A stretch of 9,033 nt of DNA from CAZWDL01 sp964632995 (GTDB lineage: Bacteria; Bacteroidota; Bacteroidia; Chitinophagales; Saprospiraceae), in assembly GCA_964632995.1 (NCBI GenBank), contig CAZWDL010000190.1, positions 1 through 9,033 of the forward strand, written 5' to 3'. A program made the position numbers and the translations under genes. Below the pieces are notes generated by a model. It ran no database searches and was not told the DNA's origin. It was given only the letters and a program-made list of their open reading frames with translations. This document shows positions 1 through 7,600 of this stretch, one piece after another (the first letter of the stretch is position 1; every line of letters begins with the position of its first letter).

Positions 1-226
1 CATAGCCTTAGCTATGGAGCTAAAAAAAGCTGAAGCATGACGGAAAAAGAGGCATGAGAAAACTGAAGAATTAAGTGAAACAGCCTCTAAATACTTACTC
101 CTAATTTTTTAATTTAGCTGTACCATCCTATTAACCCGGATTACAACCTCGACGTCAGTCGAACAATTCGATTTTTATTTCTTTATCTTAGCAGGATCAC
201 TTATCATCCATAAAACGCACCTTTGC

Positions 227-1966
227 ATGAATCGAATACTGTACATCCTGCTGACCTTTAGTCTGGGGCTGACCCTGAGTAATTGTGGCACGGACACGAT
301 GACTGAAACGACCGACCCTTACGCCAACCTCCCCCTCCCGGAAGCCGATAACGACGGCATACAATTACCCGATAACTTCGGCGTCGCTGTGGTAATCGAC
401 TCGATCGGCCGGGGCCGCCACGTAGCCGTCAATAACAACGGCGACATTTACCTGCGCCTGCGCCGGGTACGCGCGGAGGACAGCACCGGCGTCGTCGCCC
501 TGCGCGATACCAACGCCGACGCACGCGCCGACCTCATCGAGAGCTTCGGGACCGGAACGGGTACGGAAGTCGCGCTGCACAACGGCTATATCTACTACTC
601 CTCGCCTACCCAGGTCTACCGCCAGAAAATGCGCTCCGGCGAACTGACGCCCGAGCCGCAGATCGACACCATGATCACCTTCCCCGACAGTACCGCCCGG
701 GGCCACTCTTCCAAATCCTTCACCTTCGACGGCCGGGGCAATATGTACGTCAATATCGGCTCGCGCTCTAACGCCTGCCAGGAAGAAGCTCGCAGTAAAG
801 GATCGCCAGGCATTGATCCCTGCCCGGAAGATACCGTACGGGCAGCCATCTGGAAATTCGACGCCAACCAGACCGGACAGGTGCAGGACGACGGCTCGCC
901 GTACGCCACCGGCATTCGCAATACCGTAGGGCTCGACTGGAACAAGAGCAATGACAAGCTCTACGTCATGCAGCACGGCCGCGACGACCTCTACCGCTTC
1001 TGGCCCGAACACTACAGTGACCAGAAGAGCCGGGAACTGCCCGCCGAGGAGTTTCTCATGGTAGAAGAAGGCGACGATTTCGGCTGGCCCTACTGCTACT
1101 GGGATCAGTTTAAAGGCAAGAAAATGCTGGCGCCCGAATACGGGGGCGACGGCGAAAAGCAAGGACGTTGCGAAGATGTCAAAGCACCGCTTATCGGTTT
1201 CCCCGGACATATGGGCCCTAACGCCCTCCTTTTCTATACCGGCGACCTCTTCCCCGCCCGCTATAAAAACGGCGCCTTTATCGCCTTCCACGGCTCCTGG
1301 AACCGCATCAATTACGAACAAGCCGGCTTTATGGTCGCCTTCGTCCCTATGGAAAACGGCCGCCCTGCCGGCGAATGGGAAATCTTCGCCACCGGCTTCG
1401 TCGGCGACGAACCGGTAGAAAACCCTTCCAACGCCGAATTTCGTCCCTGTGGCCTCGCTCAGGGCTCCGACGGCTCCCTGTACGTATCCGATTCGCAGAA
1501 GGGGCGCATCTGGCGTATCATGTACTACGGCGAAGGCTCCGGCATCAGCAGCCGCCCCCAGGAAATTGCCGCCCAGGAACGCACCGGTGACGACGACAGC
1601 GTCGAAGATCGCCTCACCGGCCAGCTGGCCACCGGCAAACAGGTCTACGATACCTACTGCCGCGCCTGCCACATGGATAATGGCTCGGGCGTACCCGGCA
1701 TGAACCCACCCCTCGCCGGAACCGAATGGGTCACCGGCGACAAGGAACGCCTCATAAAGGTAGTACTCAACGGCCTGAACGAACCTATAGAAATCAATGG
1801 GGAAACCTATCAGAACGCCATGGCGGCTCACGCTTTCCTCAACGATCAACAAATCGCGGATGTGCTGACCTATATCCGCCAGAGTTTTGGCAACAACGCC
1901 GGCGCTATCTCCGCTAACGAAGTAGCACAGGTCAGGGAAGATGCCCGGGTTTCTAAAACGGATTGA
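227..1966 (+). CDS. PQQ-dependent sugar dehydrogenase-like lipoprotein with C-terminal cytochrome c domain
   Basis: The 579-residue protein has a hydrophobic N-terminal segment (about residues 4-18) ending in Leu-Ser-Asn-Cys20. This resembles a lipoprotein signal, though Asn before the Cys is atypical. Residues about 45-435 match the soluble glucose/sorbosone dehydrogenase beta-propeller: GHSSKSFTF around His160 (the position of the family's catalytic His), YVNIGSRS near 174-181, ATGIRNTVGLDW near 227-238, and GWPYCYW near 287-292. A linker leads to a class I cytochrome c domain with the haem motif CRACH (478-482); Met532 is a plausible distal ligand and DQQIADVLTYIR (540-551) is the typical last helix. 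By family knowledge such enzymes oxidise sugars or related alcohols/aldoses with PQQ, and the fused cytochrome would pass electrons to the respiratory chain. The true substrate cannot be read from sequence. The ATG follows an AT-rich leader without a clear ribosome site or convincing promoter (TATCTTAG at 184-191 is a weak -7 candidate without a -33 partner). The gene stands alone, convergent with paaK. Confidence 0.88.
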   Translation: MNRILYILLTFSLGLTLSNCGTDTMTETTDPYANLPLPEADNDGIQLPDNFGVAVVIDSIGRGRHVAVNNNGDIYLRLRRVRAEDSTGVVALRDTNADARADLIESFGTGTGTEVALHNGYIYYSSPTQVYRQKMRSGELTPEPQIDTMITFPDSTARGHSSKSFTFDGRGNMYVNIGSRSNACQEEARSKGSPGIDPCPEDTVRAAIWKFDANQTGQVQDDGSPYATGIRNTVGLDWNKSNDKLYVMQHGRDDLYRFWPEHYSDQKSRELPAEEFLMVEEGDDFGWPYCYWDQFKGKKMLAPEYGGDGEKQGRCEDVKAPLIGFPGHMGPNALLFYTGDLFPARYKNGAFIAFHGSWNRINYEQAGFMVAFVPMENGRPAGEWEIFATGFVGDEPVENPSNAEFRPCGLAQGSDGSLYVSDSQKGRIWRIMYYGEGSGISSRPQEIAAQERTGDDDSVEDRLTGQLATGKQVYDTYCRACHMDNGSGVPGMNPPLAGTEWVTGDKERLIKVVLNGLNEPIEINGETYQNAMAAHAFLNDQQIADVLTYIRQSFGNNAGAISANEVAQVREDARVSKTD

Positions 1967-1972
1967 GGAATA

Positions 1973-1989
1973 CGGCCGGATGCCGGCCG
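1973..1989 (+). terminator. GC-rich hairpin just after the dehydrogenase stop
   Basis: CGGCCGG, loop ATG, CCGGCCG forms a perfect 7-bp stem that starts seven bases after the TGA of the dehydrogenase gene. No T-run follows (the next bases are GTAACAATTG), so it is not a canonical intrinsic terminator. Its position suggests a 3'-end or mRNA-stabilising structure. Confidence 0.35.
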
Positions 1990-2024
1990 GTAACAATTGA
2001 CAAATAATTACTTTCCAAATAAAT

Positions 2025-2088
2025 GAGGCCGGAATACCAACCCGCAGTGCTTTGCATCAGAAAGGAAATAGGTCGGTATTCCAGCCTC
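2025..2088 (-). terminator. Long imperfect hairpin, 13/14-bp stem, terminator-like on the minus strand
   Basis: GAGGCCGGAATACC (2025-2038) pairs with GGTATTCCAGCCTC (2075-2088). Thirteen of 14 positions pair, the exception being C2030 against A2083, and the loop is 36 bases. Read on the minus strand the stem is followed by ATTTATTTGG, which is moderately T-rich; on the plus strand it is followed by TACTTGGGG. It therefore fits better as an end point for minus-strand transcription coming from the paaK side, but the loop is long for an intrinsic terminator. It could also be a structured RNA or a relic of a repeat element. Confidence 0.35.
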
Positions 2089-2130
2089 TACTTGGGGTTT
2101 AGGTAAAACCCGCCGGCTGTGGTGGAATCG

Positions 2131-2158
2131 GAGGTTCCAAGGGTAAGCACACAACCTC
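2131..2158. repeat. Short inverted repeat in the convergent spacer
   Basis: GAGGTT (2131-2136) and AACCTC (2153-2158) are perfect inverted copies separated by 16 bases. A neighbouring small hairpin, GGGTTT (2095-2100) with AAACCC (2106-2111), lies to its left. They add to the structured character of this spacer, but both are short enough to arise by chance. Confidence 0.25.
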
Positions 2159-2194
2159 AACGGGCGAAAAACTAAGGCAAAAACATTCGTGTCC

Positions 2195-2371
2195 TCATTT
2201 GATCTTAATCTTCCTGGCTTTTGGGGTTTCTACTTTTTCATCATCGAAGAAATGCTCTGCATTCCAGCAATTATCCAGAAACCGGCGGCAATCAGTTGGA
2301 AACCATTCGAATTCCCGGAAGGCGAGGTTCCTTTTGCCTTTTAATGATTCAATATGTAAATAACAGAACAC
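2195..2371 (-). CDS. Doubtful small open frame, 58 codons, unidentified
   Basis: An open frame runs on the minus strand from a stop near 2437 to a TGA at 2197-2195. It has no ATG; the only common alternative start seen is GTG at 2371-2369, which would give 58 residues. The predicted product has a mixed charged composition: FREFEWFP near residues 18-25, an acidic patch FFDDEKVE near 41-48, and a basic tail ending KARKIKIK. I do not recognise it. It lies downstream of a promoter-like site (2501-2531) and between two hairpins, which is why it is listed. The lack of ATG and of a ribosome site argues that it may be a gene remnant or chance. The overlapping 67-codon plus-strand frame (2221-2424) looks even less protein-like. 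Confidence 0.18.
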   Translation of the reverse strand: MFCYLHIESLKGKRNLAFREFEWFPTDCRRFLDNCWNAEHFFDDEKVETPKARKIKIK

Positions 2372-2416
2372 GACAACCGATGGTGGTCCGTGTGAAGAAA
2401 GCTTCGGAATTAAAGT

Positions 2417-2472
2417 GGAAATAGTGGAGCTTTTTTAGTGTTCAGGGGGTGTGGGCTTGCTCCACTATTTCC
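2417..2472. repeat. Perfect 14-bp inverted repeat (large hairpin)
   Basis: GGAAATAGTGGAGC (2417-2430) is perfectly complementary to GCTCCACTATTTCC (2459-2472), with a 28-base loop. Three further A-T pairs (2412-2414 with 2473-2475) are possible across a two-base bulge. It lies about 100 bases beyond the paaK stop and about 450 bases beyond the dehydrogenase stop. On the plus strand TTTGGTTTTTAG follows the right arm, so it may terminate plus-strand read-through. On the minus strand it would form an early hairpin in a transcript from the candidate promoter at 2501-2531. Which role applies, if either, cannot be decided from sequence. Confidence 0.6.
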
Positions 2473-2500
2473 TTTGGTTTTTAGCTGTTTTTCGTTGGTT

Positions 2501-2531
2501 TAAAGGTATCTTGACTGCTATTCAGATACAA
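2501..2531 (-). promoter_or_regulatory. Bacteroidota-type promoter candidate pointing into the convergent spacer
   Basis: On the minus strand TTG (2531-2529) is followed after 20 bases by TACCTTTA (2508-2501). This agrees with the Bacteroidota consensus TTG / TAnnTTTG at every fixed position except the last. It sits downstream of the paaK stop and points away from paaK, so it would drive a short transcript through the inverted repeat 2417-2472 and the small frame 2195-2371. Such matches are common in AT-rich DNA, so this is only a candidate. Confidence 0.28.
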
Positions 2532-2571
2532 TGACTTTTGACATCCTGCCCCCTGATTTTCATCAAAATCC

Positions 2572-3917
2572 TCAGCCCGTACGCAAATCGATTACCCGCT
2601 GTAACTTGCCGCCTTCACTGCGCGGAATGGAATGAGCCCCTTTCAGGGTGACTTTCATACTGAGCCCGGTGTTGTCTTTCAGTTTGCGGCGCAGTTTCTC
2701 CTGCAACTGTATAATACGTTCATTTTCGAGGATATGATCTTCGGTAATTTCCTGAAAGCCCACGCTGCGCAGGAAGGCTTCGGCCACCTCTACGCGCACC
2801 TCTAACTCGTCGAGGGCGCCGTTGCGCGAAACGATCAGCTGGTAATAAGGCTGGAGGTGTTCTACCTCCTGGATGACGGCTTCTACCTGGGTAGGGAAAA
2901 GATTGACACCGCGAATGATCAGCATGCCGTCGGCCCGGCCCAGGATGGGGCTCATTTTGACATGGGAACGCCGGGAATCCATATCGTAGTAGATAGAGCA
3001 AATATCTCCGGTCCAGTACCGGATGAGGGGCATGGCCTCTTTGGTCAACGTGGTGATGACGAGCACCCCCTCCTGCCCTTCCGGCAACGGCTCGCCGGAT
3101 TCGGGATGTACTACCTCCGGGAAAAAGTAGTCTTCCCAAATATGACTGCCGCCGCCTTTCTCTTCCACCGGTNNNNNNNNNNCTGGCTCACGCCCGGGCC
3201 GATGATTTCGCTCAACCCGTAGATGTTGGTTGCACTGACCTGCAGGCCCTGTTCCACCTGCTCGCGAATGGTTTCCGTCCAGGGTTCGGCCCCTAACACG
3301 GCGTATTTCAACTTCAGTTGTCCGGAGTCCACGCCGCGCTGCTGTAATTCTTCAGCCAGCGTTTGCGCGTAGGAAGGAGTACAGCATATGACTTCGGGTT
3401 CAAAATCCTGCAGAATGAGCAATTGCCGGTCGGTCATCCCCCCTGAAACGGGAATGACGCACATACCCAGCCGCTCGGCCCCGCCGTGCAATCCCAATCC
3501 GCCGGTGAACAACCCGTAGCCGTAGGCGTTTTGTAACTTCATCCCCGGGCGGGCGCCCGCGGCGTAGAGCGAGCGGGCATTGACTTCCGCGAATAGCTTC
3601 AAATCGTTTGCCGTATAACCAACGACGGTGGGTTTGCCCGTCGTTCCGCTAGAGGCGTGGATGCGGTGCAGTTCATTCGTTTTCACCGCAAATAGTCCAA
3701 AAGGATAATGATCCCGGAGATCCGACTTGCGGGTAAAAGGCAGGCGCGGCAGATCTTCGAGCGACTGAATATCTTCCGGCTGAATACCCTCGCGGTCAAA
3801 AGCTTCTTTGTAGTAAGGTATCTTTTCGTATACGTAAGAGACCAGGCGAAGCAGACGGGCTGTCTGCAGTTCCCGCAACCTGGGCCGGGCCAGTGTTTCC
3901 ACAGCTTCGTTAAACAT
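2572..3917 (-). CDS. paaK: Phenylacetate-CoA ligase, interrupted by an assembly gap
   Basis: The enzyme activates phenylacetate (or a related aryl acid) with ATP and CoA, the first step of the aerobic phenylacetyl-CoA pathway, in the cytoplasm. The N-terminal piece (245 residues, 3917-3183) carries the adenylate-forming P-loop SSGTTGKPT (89-97), NAYGYGLFTGG (130-140) and YGLSEIIGPGVSQ (233-245). After ten Ns the C-terminal piece (about 198 residues, 3168-2572) continues with the family's HIWEDYFFPE, RYWTGD with the ATP-ribose Asp, GRADGMLIIRGVNLFP, and GGKLQRVIDLR with the likely catalytic Lys. The total of about 445 residues is normal for PaaK. The two pieces are in different frames as written, which is explained by the placeholder gap rather than a real frameshift. 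The ATG at 3917 lies nine bases after the stop of the upstream hypothetical gene; that TAA is in frame, so no earlier start is possible. No other paa genes are present, so the exact aryl substrate is inferred from the family. Confidence 0.93.
3173..3182. other. Run of ten Ns (assembly gap) inside paaK
   Basis: Ten consecutive Ns separate the two halves of paaK. Conserved family sequence ends at GPGVSQ on one side and resumes at VEEKGGG on the other, so at most a few residues are missing. The reading frame is restored only if the true number of unknown bases leaves remainder 2 when divided by 3 (for example two bases), assuming the four bases 3169-3172 are right. Ten is therefore probably a scaffolder placeholder. 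Confidence 0.97.
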
Positions 3918-3926
3918 GGGGCTAAC

Positions 3927-4544
3927 TTATTGTTTGACAAAATAGTGTTCAATCCAGGCCGCGTAACTCCGGGAGTTGGATGGCGTCAGCAGGAGGGGGA
4001 AATCAGCATCAAAAAAATAGGAGCCGATACTGTGGAGCAAGCCTTTCAGGTCGCGTCCTTCTCCAAAGGATTCCAGCCCGAGGGTATACCAATCTTCTTC
4101 GCCGGCCTTGACGAAAGTCAGCTCAGCGTTACAACCGGCCGCCGGATAGCTCCCGGCGTCCGTCTCGGTAATCTCGTTGTGTTCAGGAATAAAAGTACGC
4201 ATCCAGCGGCGCTTATGTACCGGTAGCCAGGCTTCAGCATGCCGGCTCGCCAGCTGTACGTCCTGCCCGGCTTCGCTAAGGTCAAAACTCCATTTTACCC
4301 AGCCTTCCCGCTGACCGGCAATACTGCCCCGCATTACAAACTCCGGCTCAGCCCACAATCGCTGCTTGGCTTCCACGCGCCCCTCCCGCAGTTTGATGTT
4401 CAGCGTTTCGCCGGTGCCCAACAGGTAATAGTCGGTTCGTTCTCCCGTGCCCACCTCCGTCCAGGATTGCCGGAACCAGCTCTGTAAATCCCGTTTGGGC
4501 TGACCTTTGAAAAACCATCGTATTTCGGCGGAAGGATAACGCAT
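3927..4544 (-). CDS. Hypothetical protein, possibly CYTH-like, upstream of paaK
   Basis: I do not firmly recognise this 205-residue protein. It has no signal peptide or membrane segment, so it is probably cytoplasmic. It is rich in alternating charged and aromatic residues suggestive of beta-strands: AEIRWFFKG (6-14), RTDYYLLG (36-43), LNIKLREGRVEAKQRL (48-63), VKWSFDLS (83-90), CNAELTFVKAG (138-148) and WYTLGLESFG (152-161). The early strand with Glu, the RxDYYL-like strand and the LKLREG...EAK strand loosely resemble CYTH/triphosphate-tunnel proteins. The canonical ExExK signature is absent, however, so that is a guess and catalysis should not be assumed. The stop is nine bases before the paaK start, which implies cotranscription with this gene first. 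The ATG at 4544 is the natural start; the 125-base upstream spacer shows no convincing promoter. Confidence 0.72.
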   Translation of the reverse strand: MRYPSAEIRWFFKGQPKRDLQSWFRQSWTEVGTGERTDYYLLGTGETLNIKLREGRVEAKQRLWAEPEFVMRGSIAGQREGWVKWSFDLSEAGQDVQLASRHAEAWLPVHKRRWMRTFIPEHNEITETDAGSYPAAGCNAELTFVKAGEEDWYTLGLESFGEGRDLKGLLHSIGSYFFDADFPLLLTPSNSRSYAAWIEHYFVKQ

Positions 4545-4600
4545 AGTATTGGGTTTGTGTGCTGCTTTTTACTTAGCTCGACTTTCGTATTTTGGAATAA

Positions 4601-4633
4601 GTGGAGGGCGGCACTGTTCGCGCAGCCCCCCAC
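4601..4633 (-). terminator. GC-rich hairpin after the amidohydrolase gene
   Basis: GTGGAGGGC (4601-4609) pairs with GCCCCCCAC (4625-4633) at eight of nine positions, the A4605/C4629 pair being mismatched, with a 15-base loop. It begins 36 bases after the TAG of the amidohydrolase gene in the direction of transcription, the usual place for a terminator. Only TTATTCC follows, so the T-run is weak. It would separate the amidohydrolase transcript from the hypothetical gene–paaK unit. Confidence 0.42.
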
Positions 4634-4669
4634 TTCACCCAGACAGAGCCCGAAAATTCAGGATGCCTT

Positions 4670-7600
4670 CTATTTCCCACTGCTCACCCCCGGCAGTCCG
4701 CTCGGTGCGCCGCCCTGCCATTGGAAGACAGGCGCTTTGCGTTGTCGCGGAAACACCTCATCCAGTGTATCTCCCTCGTAGAGACGGCCATTTTTCATGA
4801 CATAGCGAATCGCATTGCTGTGGCGTATATTCTCCAGCGGATTCTCATCCAGAATGATCAGATCAGCCAGCTTGCCCGGCTCCAGGGAGCCAAGGTCCTT
4901 CTCCAGCCCGATCGCCCGGGCGCCGAGGATGGTAGCGGTTTTCAGCGCGTCGTGTTCATCGAGGCCTCCGGATTGCATGGCCCAGAGCTCCCAGTGATAC
5001 CCCAGGCCCTGCAGCTGACCGTGCGAGCCCACGCCGGCAATACCGCCGGCCTCCACCAGTTTTTTGACGAACTCGGCGTGGCGCTCGAAGATGTGCTCTT
5101 CGGGCAGGAACCAGCCCGGCCGGCGGCGCGACTTGGCGTCGAGCTCGGTTTTGGGCGTGAAATGATTCAGCTTTTTGTCATCCTGTACGTTTTCGGTGGC
5201 GTAGAAGTAATTCTCAGCCCAGGGGCCACCGTACGCCACCAGCAGAGTTGGCGTATAAGCCATCTGCGATTCGGCGACCAGCTTTACAACATCATCGTAC
5301 ACCGGATAGATCGGAAAGGCGTGCTCGTGCCCGGGATAGCCGTCGATCAGCTGGGTCATGTTCAGCTTGAAATCCAGCGCGCCCTCGGTGGTGGGCATCA
5401 GGCCCTGTTCCTTCGCCGCCTGGATGATCCACTGCCGGTGCTGCCGGTTGCCGACCATATACATCTTGATCGTCTTGGTGTCGTAGTACTCAGAGTACTG
5501 TTTCAGTATTTTCTCCGCATGTTCCTTGCTCTTGATATGATAGGCCCAGAAACCTACGCCGGGACCGGTACTATAGATGCGGGGACCGATCATCTCACCG
5601 GCTTCCACCATATCCTCGTAGGTCAGCACATCGGTGGTGGCGGTCTGCGGATCGCGGGTGGTAGTGACGCCGTAGGCCAGGTTGGCCATATAGATCCAGA
5701 CGTTGTTCTTGTGCAGATTCCAGTTGGGCCACATGTGCGCGTGGGTATCCACAAAGCCGGGCACGATGGTCTTGCCCCGCATGTCCCTGATCTCTAAGTC
5801 ACTCCCAGCTTTGATAGAACCGGATTTGCCGACCGATACGATGCGGTTGTTTTCAATGAGCAGGTCGCCGCGTTCGAAAATCTCATCGCCTTTCATCGTG
5901 ATCAGGCGGGCGCCCTTCAGCAACAGTTTCCCTTTGGGAATATCCCGCTCTACTTTTACCAGAATGCGTTGCTCGGCAGGCTCATAACCTTTTTCGGCTT
6001 CTTCCTTCTTATCGTCATCATCCGCATCCTGATTCTTTTTGGCCTTCTTCAAGGCCTTCTCGGTCGTTGCGGCTTCCGCCAAATCGAAGGAGAAGTAAGC
6101 ATTGCCGATCGACCAGTGTACGCGCTGCCCGCCGGCCGACCAGTGCGGAAACTGGCCGCCGATTTCGGTCAGCTTTTTGGCGGGAAACTTGGCCTTTTCC
6201 GGGTTGGCCACCGAAATGCTGGGCGTCTCTCCACCGATCATGGGTACATCAACAACATAGACGTCGTTATTGATCAGCGCCATGGCCTGCCCGCCGGCGG
6301 GCGACATCATCAGCACTGCGGGCTTGGAAGGCTCCGGCTTCGGTTCCTGCTCGCCGGCTATCAACAGGCAGTGTTCTTGCGAATACACCAGCGCCGGAAA
6401 GGTGGTGATGCCGCTCACCTTGAGATGCACCTTTTCATCGGCGCCGTCCCAGCGGATGGAAGACAGGCCTTTCTCTCCGTGGTAGAGGTAGATGCGCTCC
6501 TGGTCCTTGACGAAGTGTGGACGGGAGCGGCCTTCTGTGACTGCTACCCGGTTGACAGCGCCGCCATCAGCATTCACCCATCCGATGTATTCCATGGCTC
6601 CGAAGGCATTCGGGCCGATGGCGTCGATATAGGATTGCGCCGGGCCGTAGATAAAGGCGATTCGGCCGGTCTCGGCATCCCAGGCCGGCTGGGCGTAGAA
6701 GCTTCCCTGCTCCGTTAGCCGGATAGGTGGAGCATCACCATCCAGCGCAATTTTATACAAGTGGCCGGCATCTCCCTCCCAACTTACGTAGGCCAGAGAT
6801 TGGCCATCGGGCGACCAGCAGGGCATAGCTTCTGTATGCGTGGCATTAGTCAGCCGGCGGGGTGTGCCTTCCGGAAAATCCATCACGTAGAGCCGGTTCA
6901 GCGCCGTAAAGGCCAGGCGCTTGCCGTCGGGCGACAGGGCCGGATCGCGAATCTGGGTGACAGTCATCGCCGGGTCGTCGGAGATGGGGAAGTCGAAGCG
7001 CAGCTCAGGGCCCATTTCTATTTCTACATCCACCTCGAAGGGAATATTTTGTGCTTCTCCGCCGACGATGGGCAGATGCCACAGTTTGCCGCCGTAGTAG
7101 CAGATCAGGTTTTTGCTGTCAGGTGTGAAGGACATGGCCGGGTACACGCCCAGGCGGGCGCGCGACTCCTGCTCATCGCGCTGAACGGGATAGGCCAGCC
7201 AGTCTTCCTCTCCGGTTTCCAGGTTGCGCTTTACCAGGCCGGTTTCGGTGTTGTAGCGCGTGGCGTACACTAGCCAGCGGCCGTCGGGCGAAAGCGTGGG
7301 GGCGAAAGCCGAACCGTAGCGGTTCGTCTTGGTATCTATCTCCCCCGTTTCACGGTCAAAAACGGCCAGCTGGTATTCCGGCAGCTGGGCGTTGTAGCTC
7401 CAGTCGCCGTTGCGGCGGCTGAACCAGAGATAACGCGCCTCCTTACCGAAGGCGGGCTCGATGGCCTTCATGTTCTCCGGATTGCCGAACAGTTGAGCAC
7501 CCCCACCCCCATTGCGATGGTATAGATGCAGCTTGAGGTTGCGCTTTCCCTGGGACACTATGAGGTAGTCCCCGTCGGGGGTCCACTCCGCACTTTGGAA

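Noticed and set aside
2..40. Possible C-terminus of an upstream gene reading IALAMELKKAEA then stop
   Set aside because: Only 12 codons are visible and other frames are also open for similar lengths. The stretch overlaps a small palindrome (CATAGC-CTTA-GCTATG, 1-16), so there is not enough to support a gene.
48..88. AGAGGC / GCCTCT inverted repeat as a minus-strand terminator
   Set aside because: The stem is only six base pairs with a 29-base loop, and no minus-strand gene ends upstream of it.
365..1996. 543-codon open frame antisense to the dehydrogenase gene
   Set aside because: Its translation is low-complexity Ala/Val/Gly-rich with no domain. The plus-strand frame carries clear family motifs and a haem site. 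GC-rich codon bias explains the open antisense frame.
2088..2150. Short minus-strand peptide ending SDSTTAGGFYLNPK, reminiscent of a Ser/Thr-rich ribosomal peptide core
   Set aside because: An in-frame stop lies just upstream (2159-2157) and another at 2174-2172. Only a GTG could start it, giving 20 residues without a leader, and no modifying enzyme is nearby.
2290..2342. tRNA-like or terminator-like stretch (AAGGC...GCCTTTTA)
   Set aside because: The pairings compete with each other and are five bases or fewer. No tRNA arms or conserved T-loop can be laid out.
3111..3168. paaK as a true pseudogene or two separate genes
   Set aside because: The frame change coincides exactly with the ten-N gap, and all catalytic motifs are present on both sides, so an assembly artefact is far more likely.
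4601..5797. 398-codon plus-strand open frame overlapping the amidohydrolase gene
   Set aside because: It is antisense to well-conserved amidohydrolase sequence (HxH, GSHGQ and ADLIILDENP regions) and shows no recognisable domain.
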